From Lactobacillaceae bacterium UBA639 (GTDB lineage: Bacteria; Bacillota; Bacilli; Lactobacillales; Lactobacillaceae): a stretch of DNA of 12,112 nt. Shown here piece after piece: positions 1 to 6,984 of the stretch (positions are counted from its first letter, which is position 1; each line of letters opens with the position of its first letter). A model generated the notes under the pieces. That model was not told the DNA's origin. It did no database searches and was given only the letters and a program-made list of their open reading frames with translations. The stretch lies in assembly GCA_002299975.1 (NCBI GenBank), contig DBOT01000114.1:274-12385 (forward strand), written 5' to 3'. Position numbers and translations under genes: made by a program.

Positions 1-171
1 ATCAACTACCTGATTCCTTGGGGCGTGGCGGGTTCCTTCGTCGCGGCCACCCTGGGGGTTCCTGTCCTCCACTTCCTCCCATTCGTCTTCTTCAGTCTTT
101 TCTCTCCCGTCTTCTCAATCATTAGCGGATTCACTGGAATCGGCCTGAAGTGGGCAAAGAAACAAGCATAA
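1..171 (+). CDS. nhaC: NhaC-family Na+/H+ antiporter, C-terminal fragment
   Basis: The frame is open from base 1 to TAA at 169-171 and gives the last 56 residues of a membrane protein. It opens with an INYLIPWGVAGSF stretch and a following ATLGVP, which resemble the conserved Pro-Trp block and 'TLGVP' near the C-terminus of NhaC-type sodium/proton antiporters. A hydrophobic segment rich in Phe, Leu and Ile follows, then a short basic tail ending in KWAKKQA. NhaC proteins exchange internal Na+ for external protons at the cytoplasmic membrane. The start and most of the protein lie outside the window. The gene converges on the minus-strand aminotransferase with a shared terminator. With only 56 residues, another member of the ion transporter superfamily cannot be excluded. 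Confidence 0.6.
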   Translation: MNYLIPWGVAGSFVAATLGVPVLHFLPFVFFSLFSPVFSIISGFTGIGLKWAKKQA

Positions 172-208
172 ATAAAAAAGGATCGCATCACGCGATCCTT
201 TTTTATTT
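170..208. terminator. Bidirectional Rho-independent terminator between nhaC-like and arcT-like genes
   Basis: Bases 170-186 and 192-208 are perfectly complementary over 17 bp, with a five-base loop (ATCAC). The GC core is GGATCGC/GCGATCC, flanked by A6 on the left and T6 on the right, so each strand reads as a GC stem followed by a U tract. The left arm shares two bases with the nhaC stop (169-171) and the right arm two bases with the arcT stop (207-209), so one hairpin serves both convergent genes. Confidence 0.93.
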
Positions 209-1328
209 AATCATACTGGTGCATGTACTTCGAAAGTCGCTTTAGTCCCTCACGCAGCGTGGTCTCAGGAGCACAGTAGCCCAGCCGAACATGTCCAGGA
301 GTATCAAAAGCATCCCCTGGTACCAGCAGAACACCTTCATCCTTCAGCAAGTTTTCACAGAAGGTGTGGATATCAACCGGCACATCCAACTTCGGGAACG
401 AAGTTGAGACGGCCCGCGGCATTACGACGCTAGCCCGGTCTTCGTGATCGATCCATTCCTTGTAGATTGCGAGGTTACCGAGCACCAGCTTGCGGTTCCG
501 GTCCAGAACCTGGTCCCGGTGCCGCAGGACATAGGTAGCCAGCTGGTCATTGAAGACCCCGCCACAGATCATGGTGTAGTCCCGGGACTTCCGAAAGACG
601 TCCGCTAACTCAGCATTCGTGGCCGTCCAGCCAATTCGAACTCCCGGAACGGAATAGGTCTTCGACAGTGAGTTGGTTGAGATTCCCTTGTCATACAGGT
701 CAACAATCGGCGTGAAGTCCTCCGGGTGGTCAAGTGGCAGGTAGACCTCATCGACCAGGACGTAGGCGCCGACCGATTTGGCAATCTCAACCACCTGTTC
801 CAGGAAGTCCCGGTCCAGGATGGTTCCGGTCGGGTTGTTAGCGTTATTCAGGCAGATCATCTTGGTGTCTGGACGAATCAATTGCTTTAATTCATCGAGG
901 TCTGGATACCAGTTGTCTTCCTCATGGATATGCCAATAGTCGACATCTGCGCCCAGCGACTTCGGAATATCGTACAGCTGCTGATAGGAAGGATATTCGG
1001 CGATAACGTGGTCCCCACGGTTGATCAGGGCATAGAGAGCCAGAATGTTGGCACCAGTGGCCCCGTTGGTCTGGAGAATATTCTCGGGATCAACGTGTTG
1101 GTAGAGTTTAGCGACCTCCTGCTTGAATTCTGGAGAGCCCTCGATCCAGCCGTAGTTCATCTTCTGCTTATCCAGCATTGCGTAGAACTCTTGACCGTTG
1201 TGGCCGTCCAGGTTGAGCAGTTCATGCATGCTCATGGACGCAATCGTACTCTGTGAAATATCGTAAGTGGCACTCTTTTCCCACTTGTTAAGCCATGCTT
1301 CAACGCCGAATGGTGCAATTTTAACCAT
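207..1328 (-). CDS. arcT: PLP-dependent class I/II aminotransferase, ArcT-like
   Basis: This 373-residue protein has the complete fold-type I aminotransferase signature: NNANNPTG at residues 161-168 (Asn165 contacts PLP), VDEVY at 192-196 (Asp193 binds the pyridine nitrogen, Tyr196), the Schiff-base lysine Lys223 in SLSKTY, and Arg231 in GVRIGW for the PLP phosphate. A late GHVRLGY supplies a likely substrate-carboxylate Arg. It would move an amino group between an amino acid and a 2-oxo acid in the cytoplasm. The ATG is preceded by GGAGGTC at 1334-1340, which overlaps the stop codon of the upstream antiporter gene, so the two are translationally linked. Linkage to an ArcD-like antiporter recalls the arcT transaminase of lactic acid bacterial arginine deiminase operons; that name is inferred from context and length, and the substrate is unknown. 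An aromatic or aspartate aminotransferase role is the alternative. Confidence 0.85.
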   Translation of the reverse strand: MVKIAPFGVEAWLNKWEKSATYDISQSTIASMSMHELLNLDGHNGQEFYAMLDKQKMNYGWIEGSPEFKQEVAKLYQHVDPENILQTNGATGANILALYALINRGDHVIAEYPSYQQLYDIPKSLGADVDYWHIHEEDNWYPDLDELKQLIRPDTKMICLNNANNPTGTILDRDFLEQVVEIAKSVGAYVLVDEVYLPLDHPEDFTPIVDLYDKGISTNSLSKTYSVPGVRIGWTATNAELADVFRKSRDYTMICGGVFNDQLATYVLRHRDQVLDRNRKLVLGNLAIYKEWIDHEDRASVVMPRAVSTSFPKLDVPVDIHTFCENLLKDEGVLLVPGDAFDTPGHVRLGYCAPETTLREGLKRLSKYMHQYD

Positions 1329-1339
1329 AATAAGACCTC

Positions 1340-2758
1340 CTAGTTAATTGAAATCGTTCCGTTAGCAACCAGGATCAATGAAGCCACCGCAAAGATGGTG
1401 ATCAGGGCCATCGCCCACTTCTCCTTGCTGGTAACCTGGTGGCCAAATTCCTTGCAGGCCTGCAGGTAGAAGATGAAGCCAGGCAGGAAACCAACTGAAA
1501 CCATCATGACCTGCTTCCAGCCGGAGAGAATCATGGCCATCAGTTCAAACAGGGTGGCAATCAGCCCGATGGTAAACTGTCCCCATTCCTGGTGCTGCCA
1601 ACTGTACATCATCTGGTAAATGCCGACCAGCAGGTAGCAGATCAGAATGGCTGCCGTACACAGGGTGTAAGCGAAGTTGTAGGCATAGGATGTGAACAAC
1701 AGTGAGAATAGGAACAATGACTGCAATACCCCGGTGATAATCAGTGCCCGGGTTGGGGCCTTCTTCGCGTTGACCTCACCCCATGAGGTTGGCAGTGTCT
1801 GATCATCAGCCATCAACATCAGTGATTCGGCAGGCAGCATCGTCCAGGAGAGCCAGGAGACCAGCACGGAGATAATTAGCCCAATACTGATCAGGGCGGC
1901 ACCCCAGTTACCAACTAAGTGTTGCATGATGGCTCCCAAGGCTGGTTGACCACCAGCAGCTAGTTGAGCACGACTCATGACCCCATAAGGTAAAACAGAA
2001 ACCACAATGTAGATTGTCAACAGACTGACCAGCCCCAGAATTGAGGCTTTCTCGGCATCGGAACGGGTCCGAGCACGACTAGTCAAAACAGAAGCCCCTT
2101 CGACCCCGACGAAGAGCCACATCATGACCATGATGGAACCCTTAATCTGATCAAAGATCGAACCAAACTTAGCGCTGTGGGCATTCTGGGCAACATTACC
2201 CCAGAAGTCCGCGGTAAAGATCCGGGCCTTAAAGCCGAGAATCACGCAGATGACAAAGACGACCAGTGGAATGATCTTGCAAATCGTTCCGATCGAGTTG
2301 ATGAACGCTGCCGATTCGATCCCCCGGTTAACTAGGAACGTCAAAACCCACGTTAAAATAATTGCAACGATGATTGAAAAGAGGTTTTGTCCGTTCTTAA
2401 AGAGCTTGGGGAAGAATGTTCCCAGGGCACTCATCGTAATGGTTGCGAAGGCAATGTTACCCAGCCAAGCTGAAAGCCAGTAGGCCCAACCAGACACAAA
2501 CTCACCCAGTGGCCCAAACGCTGCGGCGGCATAACTAAAGATCCCCGAATCGAGGTCCGGCCGCTTCTGCGACAGGTTATTCAACGACAGGACGAGGGTC
2601 AAAACCCCAATTCCTACGATGATCCAGGCGATCATGGCCGGCCCTGGTGCGGCGGTACTTGCCAGGTCGCTGGTAATTCCAAACGCCCCTGAGCCGATCG
2701 TCGAACCGATAATCAACAGTGTCAATTCACTAGTATTAATTCCCTTTTTCTCATTCAT
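1340..2758 (-). CDS. arcD: APC-superfamily basic amino acid/polyamine antiporter (ArcD-like)
   Basis: This 472-residue, almost wholly hydrophobic protein has about 12 predicted membrane helices. The substrate-binding glycine motif of APC transporters is GSTIGSGAFG at residues 18-27. The features typical of the basic amino acid antiporter (APA/ArcD) group are NNLSQKRPDLDSGIFSYA after helix 2, FVSGWAYWLSAWLGN in helix 3, and WLFVGVEGASVLTSRA in the middle. Such proteins exchange, for example, arginine for ornithine or lysine for cadaverine across the cytoplasmic membrane. The ATG has GAGGTGG at 2766-2772 as its ribosome binding site. The gene is first in an operon with the arcT-like aminotransferase only 11 bases downstream. 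Its promoter contains a perfect cre site, so CcpA control is likely. No arcA, arcB or arcC lies nearby in the window, so the true substrate pair remains open (YjeM or glutamate/GABA-type exchangers are less good matches). Confidence 0.82.
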   Translation of the reverse strand: MNEKKGINTSELTLLIIGSTIGSGAFGITSDLASTAAPGPAMIAWIIVGIGVLTLVLSLNNLSQKRPDLDSGIFSYAAAAFGPLGEFVSGWAYWLSAWLGNIAFATITMSALGTFFPKLFKNGQNLFSIIVAIILTWVLTFLVNRGIESAAFINSIGTICKIIPLVVFVICVILGFKARIFTADFWGNVAQNAHSAKFGSIFDQIKGSIMVMMWLFVGVEGASVLTSRARTRSDAEKASILGLVSLLTIYIVVSVLPYGVMSRAQLAAGGQPALGAIMQHLVGNWGAALISIGLIISVLVSWLSWTMLPAESLMLMADDQTLPTSWGEVNAKKAPTRALIITGVLQSLFLFSLLFTSYAYNFAYTLCTAAILICYLLVGIYQMMYSWQHQEWGQFTIGLIATLFELMAMILSGWKQVMMVSVGFLPGFIFYLQACKEFGHQVTSKEKWAMALITIFAVASLILVANGTISIN

Positions 2759-2799
2759 TCTCTTTCCACCTCACGATCAGTTTTAGGAAATTATGGTTT

Positions 2800-2828
2800 A
2801 TTATAGCAATTTGTGAAAACGCTATCAA
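2800..2828 (-). promoter_or_regulatory. Sigma-A promoter of the arcD-arcT operon
   Basis: Read on the minus strand, TTGATA (2828-2823) is followed by a 17-base spacer and TATAAT (2805-2800). This is five of six and six of six matches to the consensus with ideal spacing. It lies about 42 bases upstream of the arcD start codon and downstream of the phosphatase terminator, so the operon has its own promoter. Confidence 0.85.
2814..2827 (+). promoter_or_regulatory. cre site (CcpA operator) in the arcD promoter
   Basis: The 14 bases TGAAAACGCTATCA match the Gram-positive cre consensus TGWAARCGYTWNCW at every position. The site covers most of the -35 hexamer and the upstream half of the spacer of the arcD promoter, where CcpA binding would block RNA polymerase. 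This predicts repression of antiporter and aminotransferase on preferred sugars, as known for arginine catabolism genes of lactobacilli. Sequence match only; binding is inferred. Confidence 0.8.
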
Positions 2829-2840
2829 TAGGAAGAAAAT

Positions 2841-2875
2841 TAAAAGACTGACAAGTTATTAATACTTTGCCAGCC
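2841..2875 (-). terminator. Rho-independent terminator of the histidine phosphatase gene
   Basis: On the minus strand GGCTGGCAAAG (2875-2865) pairs with CTTGTCAGTC (2855-2846), allowing G-U pairs and a one-base bulge, around a nine-base AT-rich loop, followed by TTTTA. It lies just after the phosphatase stop and before the arcD promoter, separating the two transcription units. Confidence 0.7.
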
Positions 2876-2886
2876 CTATCAAATAC

Positions 2887-3540
2887 TTACTTATCATAGT
2901 CAACAATCTTAAAATTATTATCCGTTAGGGTGGCCGTGGTCAGGCTCCCGTTCTTCGGCCGGACCGTGACATCATACTTGCCGCCACCAAAACGCTCGAC
3001 CAGGCTTAGCAGGGTGTTACCGTGACTAACCCAGAGGACGTTGGCATCATCGGGCAGGTCAGCATTGCGGACTAGGTCAATGCCTTTATCCATCCGTTCC
3101 CAGTACTCCGCGTTGTTTTCGGCATCGTGGAATGGATCGGCATCCTTTAGCCAGTCCTTAGCCTTACCAATGGAGTACTTGGTAACGATGTCGTGGAAGT
3201 TCTTATAACCATGTGGGGCACCCGCATTGTACCAGGCAACGTCCATATTGGTGCCCTCGTAGGAACCGTAGAATTCTTCGCGGAAGTACGGTGAGGTTAC
3301 CGGGTGCTTGACCGAGTCCGCCTGATTGAGGTCCAAGATTGTCTGGATCGTCTCCATTGCCCGCGTTGTGTCGCTACAAAAGGCCGCGTCGAAGTGGATG
3401 TTCTTGAGCCGTTCTCCGGCATCACGGGCGTTCTGCTTCCCCTTTTCAGTCAGTGGCGAATTACTCCACCCCTGAAGCTTGTTATAGATGTTAAAGTAAG
3501 TCTGGCCGTGCCGGACCAGGTACAAATTGAGTTTTGTCAT
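2887..3540 (-). CDS. Histidine phosphatase family protein (phosphoglycerate mutase-like)
   Basis: This 217-residue protein carries the RHG signature LVRHGQT, with the phospho-accepting His11 beside Arg10, near the N-terminus. Other catalytic-pocket residues of the branch 1 family are visible: Arg60 in SDTTRAMET, Glu89 in REEFYGSYEG, and the second His173 in VSHGNT. The LQGWSNSPLTEKG stretch (22-34) is the usual loop after the first motif. Members are cofactor-dependent phosphoglycerate mutases or broad phosphatases; the divergent C-terminal half and the short length favour a phosphatase (GpmB/CobC-like) over a glycolytic mutase, but the substrate cannot be read from sequence. The ATG has an AGGAGG ribosome binding site (3550-3555). 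The gene is monocistronic, with its own terminator at 2841-2875. Confidence 0.88.
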   Translation of the reverse strand: MTKLNLYLVRHGQTYFNIYNKLQGWSNSPLTEKGKQNARDAGERLKNIHFDAAFCSDTTRAMETIQTILDLNQADSVKHPVTSPYFREEFYGSYEGTNMDVAWYNAGAPHGYKNFHDIVTKYSIGKAKDWLKDADPFHDAENNAEYWERMDKGIDLVRNADLPDDANVLWVSHGNTLLSLVERFGGGKYDVTVRPKNGSLTTATLTDNNFKIVDYDK

Positions 3541-3645
3541 CGAATTCAGCCTCCTAATTAGCTATTTCTTTTATTGTACCGCTTCCAATCGAGTGCTTGT
3601 AGCGATTTTGCCTTAATTCTTTCTTAACAACATTTATTTGGCCCT

Positions 3646-3683
3646 TAGGGGTTTGGTCATACTTTCTTCACAACCATCCCCTA
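3646..3683 (+). promoter_or_regulatory. Inverted repeat in the leader of the 87-aa gene
   Basis: TAGGGG (3646-3651) and CCCCTA (3678-3683) are complementary, and just inside them TGGT (3654-3657) pairs with ACCA (3673-3676), leaving a 15-base loop. It ends about 12 bases before the AGGAAGGAA-type ribosome binding site at 3696-3706. It could be an operator or a leader hairpin. No U tract follows, so it is not a standard terminator, and I could not place a convincing promoter here. Confidence 0.35.
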
Positions 3684-3712
3684 GACTAAAAGTATGGAAG
3701 GAAGGAATTAAC

Positions 3713-3976
3713 ATGACACTAAAAGACACAAGTAATGCCGATATCGTCGCTGCCCGAATTGTGGCGGTCAATGGCAAGTCAGTCAAGGTCGTCACTGAAG
3801 ACGGCCAGAAGCTAAGGATTCCTCTCACTAAAAAATACCGTCAGGATAAAAACTGGCTGGCATCCTTAAAAGACATTCTCAAAGCGGGAATCTGGATCCC
3901 GGTTAACCGCCACTTAAAGCAGTTATTCATCTACGACTGGCTGACCGGGCCAACAACAGCCCCCGTAAAGAATTAA
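3713..3976 (+). CDS. Hypothetical protein, 87 aa
   Basis: I do not recognise this protein. The frame is open further upstream, but the ATG at 3713 is the best start: GGAAGGAAGG (3696-3705) precedes it at suitable spacing, and the upstream codons lie in the inverted repeat. Residues 10-36 alternate hydrophobic and polar residues (VAARIVAVNGKSVKVVTEDG), which suggests two or three beta strands, perhaps an SH3- or OB-like barrel. A basic region (LTKKYRQDKNW) and a segment rich in Trp and Ile follow. There is no signal peptide, membrane helix or Cys, so a small cytoplasmic protein is likely. It lies 120 bases before ltaS on the same strand, but a promoter between them makes a shared operon only partial. 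No function is proposed. Confidence 0.6.
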   Translation: MTLKDTSNADIVAARIVAVNGKSVKVVTEDGQKLRIPLTKKYRQDKNWLASLKDILKAGIWIPVNRHLKQLFIYDWLTGPTTAPVKN

Positions 3977-4021
3977 GTTTTCTCAATGATTGAACCGAAA
4001 ATCATGTTTCGCGCTAATCTG

Positions 4022-4030
4022 TGATAAAAT
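4022..4030 (+). promoter_or_regulatory. Extended -10 promoter upstream of ltaS
   Basis: TGATAAAAT contains the TG dinucleotide of an extended -10 element one base before... the hexamer TAAAAT (4025-4030), here as TG-A-TAAAAT. The -35 region (about 4002-4007, TCATGT) is poor, which is usual for extended -10 promoters. It lies about 67 bases before the ltaS start codon. Confidence 0.45.
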
Positions 4031-4096
4031 ATTTTTGATTTGCTAAATTTATTCTGGCAAGTTAAACAAACACTTTGATTGCGAGGAACATTCCTA

Positions 4097-6229
4097 ATGA
4101 AAAAATTAAGCAAATTTGTGGACACTAGGATTGGCTTTTTCGTCCTCCTGGTTGTCCTTTTTTGGTTCAAAACCCTGTTTGCTTACTTTACCGATTTTAG
4201 TCTCGGGGTCGAGGGAATCTTCCAATTTTTGATTCTGATTTTCAACCCCCTGGCAACCACTGCACTAATTTATAGTCTAGCTTTCTATTTCAAACGGGCA
4301 CGGTTCTTCTACCCAGTAATCATGGGACTGGACATCGCCAACACACTCTTACTCTACCTTAACGTGATCTATTACCGTGAGTTTACGGACTTCATGACCA
4401 TTGCCACGATGACCGGTTACTCCAAGGTTAACCAGGGACTTAGTGGGAGCTCATTGGCCTTGACCAACTTCCATGACGTCTTCTACTGGCTCGACATCGT
4501 GGTCATCCTGCTTCTGATGCTCTTCAAGAAGATCCGCTTTGACCCCCGCGCAATTGGCAGTCGTTTGGCCTTTGCCTTCACCTCAATGTCGCTGGTCCTT
4601 TTCGGCTGCAACCTTGCCTTTGGTGAAATGAGTCGGCCACAGTTATTGGGACGGACCTTCGACCGCAATTACATCGTTAAGTACCTGGGGATCGACGCCT
4701 TCACCGGCTACGACCTTGTTAAGTCCCAGCACATCAACGATATGCGGCAGAGTGCCACCAAGTCTGAGCTGGAGAAGGTCAAGAAGTTCACGGATAAGCA
4801 CTACGCCAAGGCCAATCCCCAGATGTTTGGGATTGCCAAGGGCCGTAACGTGATCGTCATTCACCTGGAGAGCTTCCAGCAATTTATCATCGACAAGAAG
4901 ATTAACGGCCAGGAAGTCACCCCATTTCTCAATTCGCTCTACCACAGTAATGACACCTACGCCTTTGACAACTTCTTCCACCAGGTCGGCCAAGGTAAGA
5001 CCAGTGACGCGGAAAACATGCTGGAAACTTCAACCTTCGGGCTACCGCAGGGCTCGCTGTTTGCCACCCTGGGTAGTGACAACACCTTCCAGGGAGCCCC
5101 GGCGATCCTCAACCAGCGGGCCGGCTACACCAGTGCCGTCTTCCACGGGAACGTCGCCAGCTTCTGGAACCGGAACAACGTCTACAAGAATCTCGGTTAC
5201 CAGTACTTCTTCGACGCTAGTTACTACGATACCTCTGGTGATAAGTCCACTGGTTATGGCCTAAAGGATAAGCTGCTCTTTAAGGATTCGATTAAGTACC
5301 TACAGACCCTGCAGCAGCCGTTCTACGCCAAGTACATCACAGTTACCAACCACTTCCCGTACGACCTGGACGACGAGGATAAGGATCCGAACTTCCAGAC
5401 TACCAATACCGGGGACAGTAACGTTGATAACTACTTTGTCACTGCCCACTACCTCGATCAATCGATCCAGGAATTCTTCAACTACCTGAAGAAGAGCGGA
5501 CTGTATGACCATTCCATCATCATGATCTATGGGGACCACTACGGTATCTCCAATAGTGAAAATACTTCCCTGGCCAGTGTACTGGGAAAGAGTGCCGATG
5601 ATTGGACCGACTTCGATAATGCCCAACTCCAACGGGTACCATTGATGTTTGTCATTCCAAACTCCGGCGGCCATGGTCACATTGATCATACCTATGGTGG
5701 CGAAATCGACGTTCTACCGACCCTGCTCCACCTGCTGGGGATCTCCTCCAAACGCTACATTCAGTTTGGTACCGACCTCTTCTCCAGCCAGCACAGCCAG
5801 GTAGTCGCCTTCCGTAACCAGGACTTCGTTACTCCTCACTACACGGTGATCGGGGGAACGGTCTACGATAACCGCACTGGCAAGGAAGCCAAATTGACTA
5901 AGAAGCAACAGGAACGGATCAAAAAGGACCACCAGCTAGTCAACACTGAGCTGAGCCTGTCTGATTCACTGAACGAAAAGAATCTCCTGCGCTTCTATCA
6001 TCCAAAGGGCTTTAAACCGGTCAACCCGGCTGACTACAACTACTCAAACGGGTTGAAGCGGGCCGAACGGATCGAACACAAGAAGGGTAACAAGTCGACC
6101 AGTCTCTACTCAGAAAACCATGATCAGTCGACGGAGAATGACTACAGTACCGATGCACCGGAACAGAACCATTCTTCAACCGATTCTAACCGGATCAAGA
6201 TTACCAATCCTGATGCCAACAACAAGTAA
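4097..6229 (+). CDS. ltaS: LTA synthase family protein (lipoteichoic acid synthase)
   Basis: The protein is 710 residues from the ATG at 4097, chosen because GAGGAA (4083-4088) is ideally placed; a TTG 18 bases upstream has no such site. About five membrane helices occupy residues 1-180, then an extracellular sulfatase-fold domain follows. LtaS polymerises glycerol phosphate from phosphatidylglycerol onto the lipoteichoic acid anchor. Its catalytic residues are visible: Glu258 in IHLESFQ, nucleophile Thr302 in GQGKTSDAE, Trp357 and Arg359 in SFWNRNN, His419 in TVTNHFPY, and Asp480/His481 in YGDHYGIS. All are about three residues offset from the Staphylococcus aureus enzyme. The polymer-length tail after residue 650 is hydrophilic and rich in Asn, Ser and Asp, making the protein longer than the roughly 650-residue norm. 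A primase-type paralogue (LtaP) cannot be excluded. A terminator follows at once. Confidence 0.93.
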   Translation: MKKLSKFVDTRIGFFVLLVVLFWFKTLFAYFTDFSLGVEGIFQFLILIFNPLATTALIYSLAFYFKRARFFYPVIMGLDIANTLLLYLNVIYYREFTDFMTIATMTGYSKVNQGLSGSSLALTNFHDVFYWLDIVVILLLMLFKKIRFDPRAIGSRLAFAFTSMSLVLFGCNLAFGEMSRPQLLGRTFDRNYIVKYLGIDAFTGYDLVKSQHINDMRQSATKSELEKVKKFTDKHYAKANPQMFGIAKGRNVIVIHLESFQQFIIDKKINGQEVTPFLNSLYHSNDTYAFDNFFHQVGQGKTSDAENMLETSTFGLPQGSLFATLGSDNTFQGAPAILNQRAGYTSAVFHGNVASFWNRNNVYKNLGYQYFFDASYYDTSGDKSTGYGLKDKLLFKDSIKYLQTLQQPFYAKYITVTNHFPYDLDDEDKDPNFQTTNTGDSNVDNYFVTAHYLDQSIQEFFNYLKKSGLYDHSIIMIYGDHYGISNSENTSLASVLGKSADDWTDFDNAQLQRVPLMFVIPNSGGHGHIDHTYGGEIDVLPTLLHLLGISSKRYIQFGTDLFSSQHSQVVAFRNQDFVTPHYTVIGGTVYDNRTGKEAKLTKKQQERIKKDHQLVNTELSLSDSLNEKNLLRFYHPKGFKPVNPADYNYSNGLKRAERIEHKKGNKSTSLYSENHDQSTENDYSTDAPEQNHSSTDSNRIKITNPDANNK

Positions 6230-6241
6230 ATAGCCATTTAG

Positions 6242-6277
6242 AGCTCCTGCCGAGGTGATACCTCGACAGGAGCTTTT
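6242..6277 (+). terminator. Rho-independent terminator of ltaS
   Basis: AGCTCCTGCCGAGG (6242-6255) pairs with CCTCGACAGGAGCT (6261-6274) apart from one C-A mismatch, around the loop TGATA, and runs into TTTTATT. It begins 12 bases after the ltaS stop codon. Confidence 0.88.
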
Positions 6278-6333
6278 ATTATTTCCCGGGAAATTAATGC
6301 CTAGCGATCCTTAATAATCTTCTAAGCTTGCTC

Positions 6334-6360
6334 AAGATGAGCTGGCAGGCCAGCTATCTT
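6334..6360. promoter_or_regulatory. Near-perfect palindrome over the GNAT promoter (candidate operator)
   Basis: AAGAT-G-AGCTGGC (6334-6346) and GCCAGCTATCTT (6349-6360) are inverted copies that differ only by one inserted G, around a two-base centre. The palindrome covers the -35 hexamer of the promoter that follows and half of its spacer. A dimeric repressor site is the simplest reading. With the T's at 6359-6362 it could also fold as a weak hairpin with a four-base loop, but it is 90 bases past the ltaS terminator. Confidence 0.45.
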
Positions 6361-6370
6361 TTGGTAGAAT
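6342..6370 (+). promoter_or_regulatory. Promoter of the GNAT acetyltransferase gene
   Basis: CTGGCA (6342-6347, four of six matches) is separated by 17 bases from TAGAAT (6365-6370, five of six). The AGGAGG ribosome binding site starts 15 bases after the -10, so the leader is short. Confidence 0.6.
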
Positions 6371-6398
6371 AGCTACAAATATGTAGGAGGGATTACAC

Positions 6399-6920
6399 TT
6401 GACTTTAACAGTTAAACCGCTAAAACCAAGTTTGCCTGAATATCGCCAGGTCAAGGCGCTTTACTACCGTGCCTTTCCTGAATATGAGCAAGAAGCCTGG
6501 AGCCGCCTCCTTTTTAAGCGGCTGTTCCGGCGGGCCGACTTTCTCGTCTTCTATGATCAAGATCAGTTCGTTGGTCTTTCATACATCATCCACCATCACG
6601 GGATTCACTATGTTCTCTACCTAGCCGTTAACGACCAAGTTCGTTCAAAAGGATACGGAAGTCAGATTCTGGACCACCTTAAGGATCGTTACGCTCCGGA
6701 CACTCTGGTTCTGGACATTGAACAGCCTGACCCGGTAGCTACTAATAACCACCAACGCTTACGGCGACTACGCTTTTACCGGAAGAACGGTTTCTCACTA
6801 ACTGACCGGCTAACCAAGACGCCAGCGGTCACCTACCAACTCTTATCAACTAACCAGGAGATTGACCACGCTAAAGTTGATAACATGTTTACTTGGTTTA
6901 ATGGTCGAACCTTTGAATAA
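6399..6920 (+). CDS. GNAT family N-acetyltransferase
   Basis: This 173-residue protein starts at TTG (6399), fixed by a full AGGAGG ribosome binding site at 6385-6390 with eight bases of spacing; no ATG is nearby. The acetyl-CoA pyrophosphate-binding motif A is LYLAVNDQVRSKGYGSQIL (73-91), with the R-x-K-G-Y-G loop at 82-87. Strand 4 before it (HYVLYL) and the C-terminal LRFYRKNGF (about 123-131), the usual GNAT end motif, complete the fold. It transfers an acetyl group to an amine in the cytoplasm; acceptor unknown. It is a single-gene unit with its own promoter and terminator, and a palindrome over the promoter suggests a dedicated regulator not encoded alongside. The long basic region around residues 35-46 (LLFKRLFRRAD) is unusual but not diagnostic. 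Confidence 0.88.
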   Translation: MTLTVKPLKPSLPEYRQVKALYYRAFPEYEQEAWSRLLFKRLFRRADFLVFYDQDQFVGLSYIIHHHGIHYVLYLAVNDQVRSKGYGSQILDHLKDRYAPDTLVLDIEQPDPVATNNHQRLRRLRFYRKNGFSLTDRLTKTPAVTYQLLSTNQEIDHAKVDNMFTWFNGRTFE

Positions 6921-6926
6921 GAACGC

Positions 6927-6964
6927 AAAAGGCGTCCAGCAAGAATTCTTGCTGGACGTCTTTT
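6927..6964. terminator. Bidirectional terminator between the GNAT gene and dacA
   Basis: Bases 6927-6943 (AAAAGGCGTCCAGCAAG) pair with 6948-6964 over 17 positions with a single G-U pair, around the loop AATT. T4 follows on plus and A4 precedes, so both convergent genes can use it. Confidence 0.92.
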
Positions 6965-6984
6965 CAACTATCGATATCTAAATA

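Noticed and set aside
924-1256. 110-codon open frame on plus, opposite the arcT-like gene
   Set aside because: It lies wholly inside a gene with all catalytic motifs on the other strand, and no family features are visible.
4079-4096. TTG start six codons before the chosen ltaS start
   Set aside because: GAGGAA (4083-4088) lies within those codons and fits the ATG at 4097.
4643-5689. Two long minus-strand open frames and one shifted plus-strand frame inside ltaS
   Set aside because: The ltaS frame carries every catalytic motif of the family; the others are shadows produced by its codon composition.
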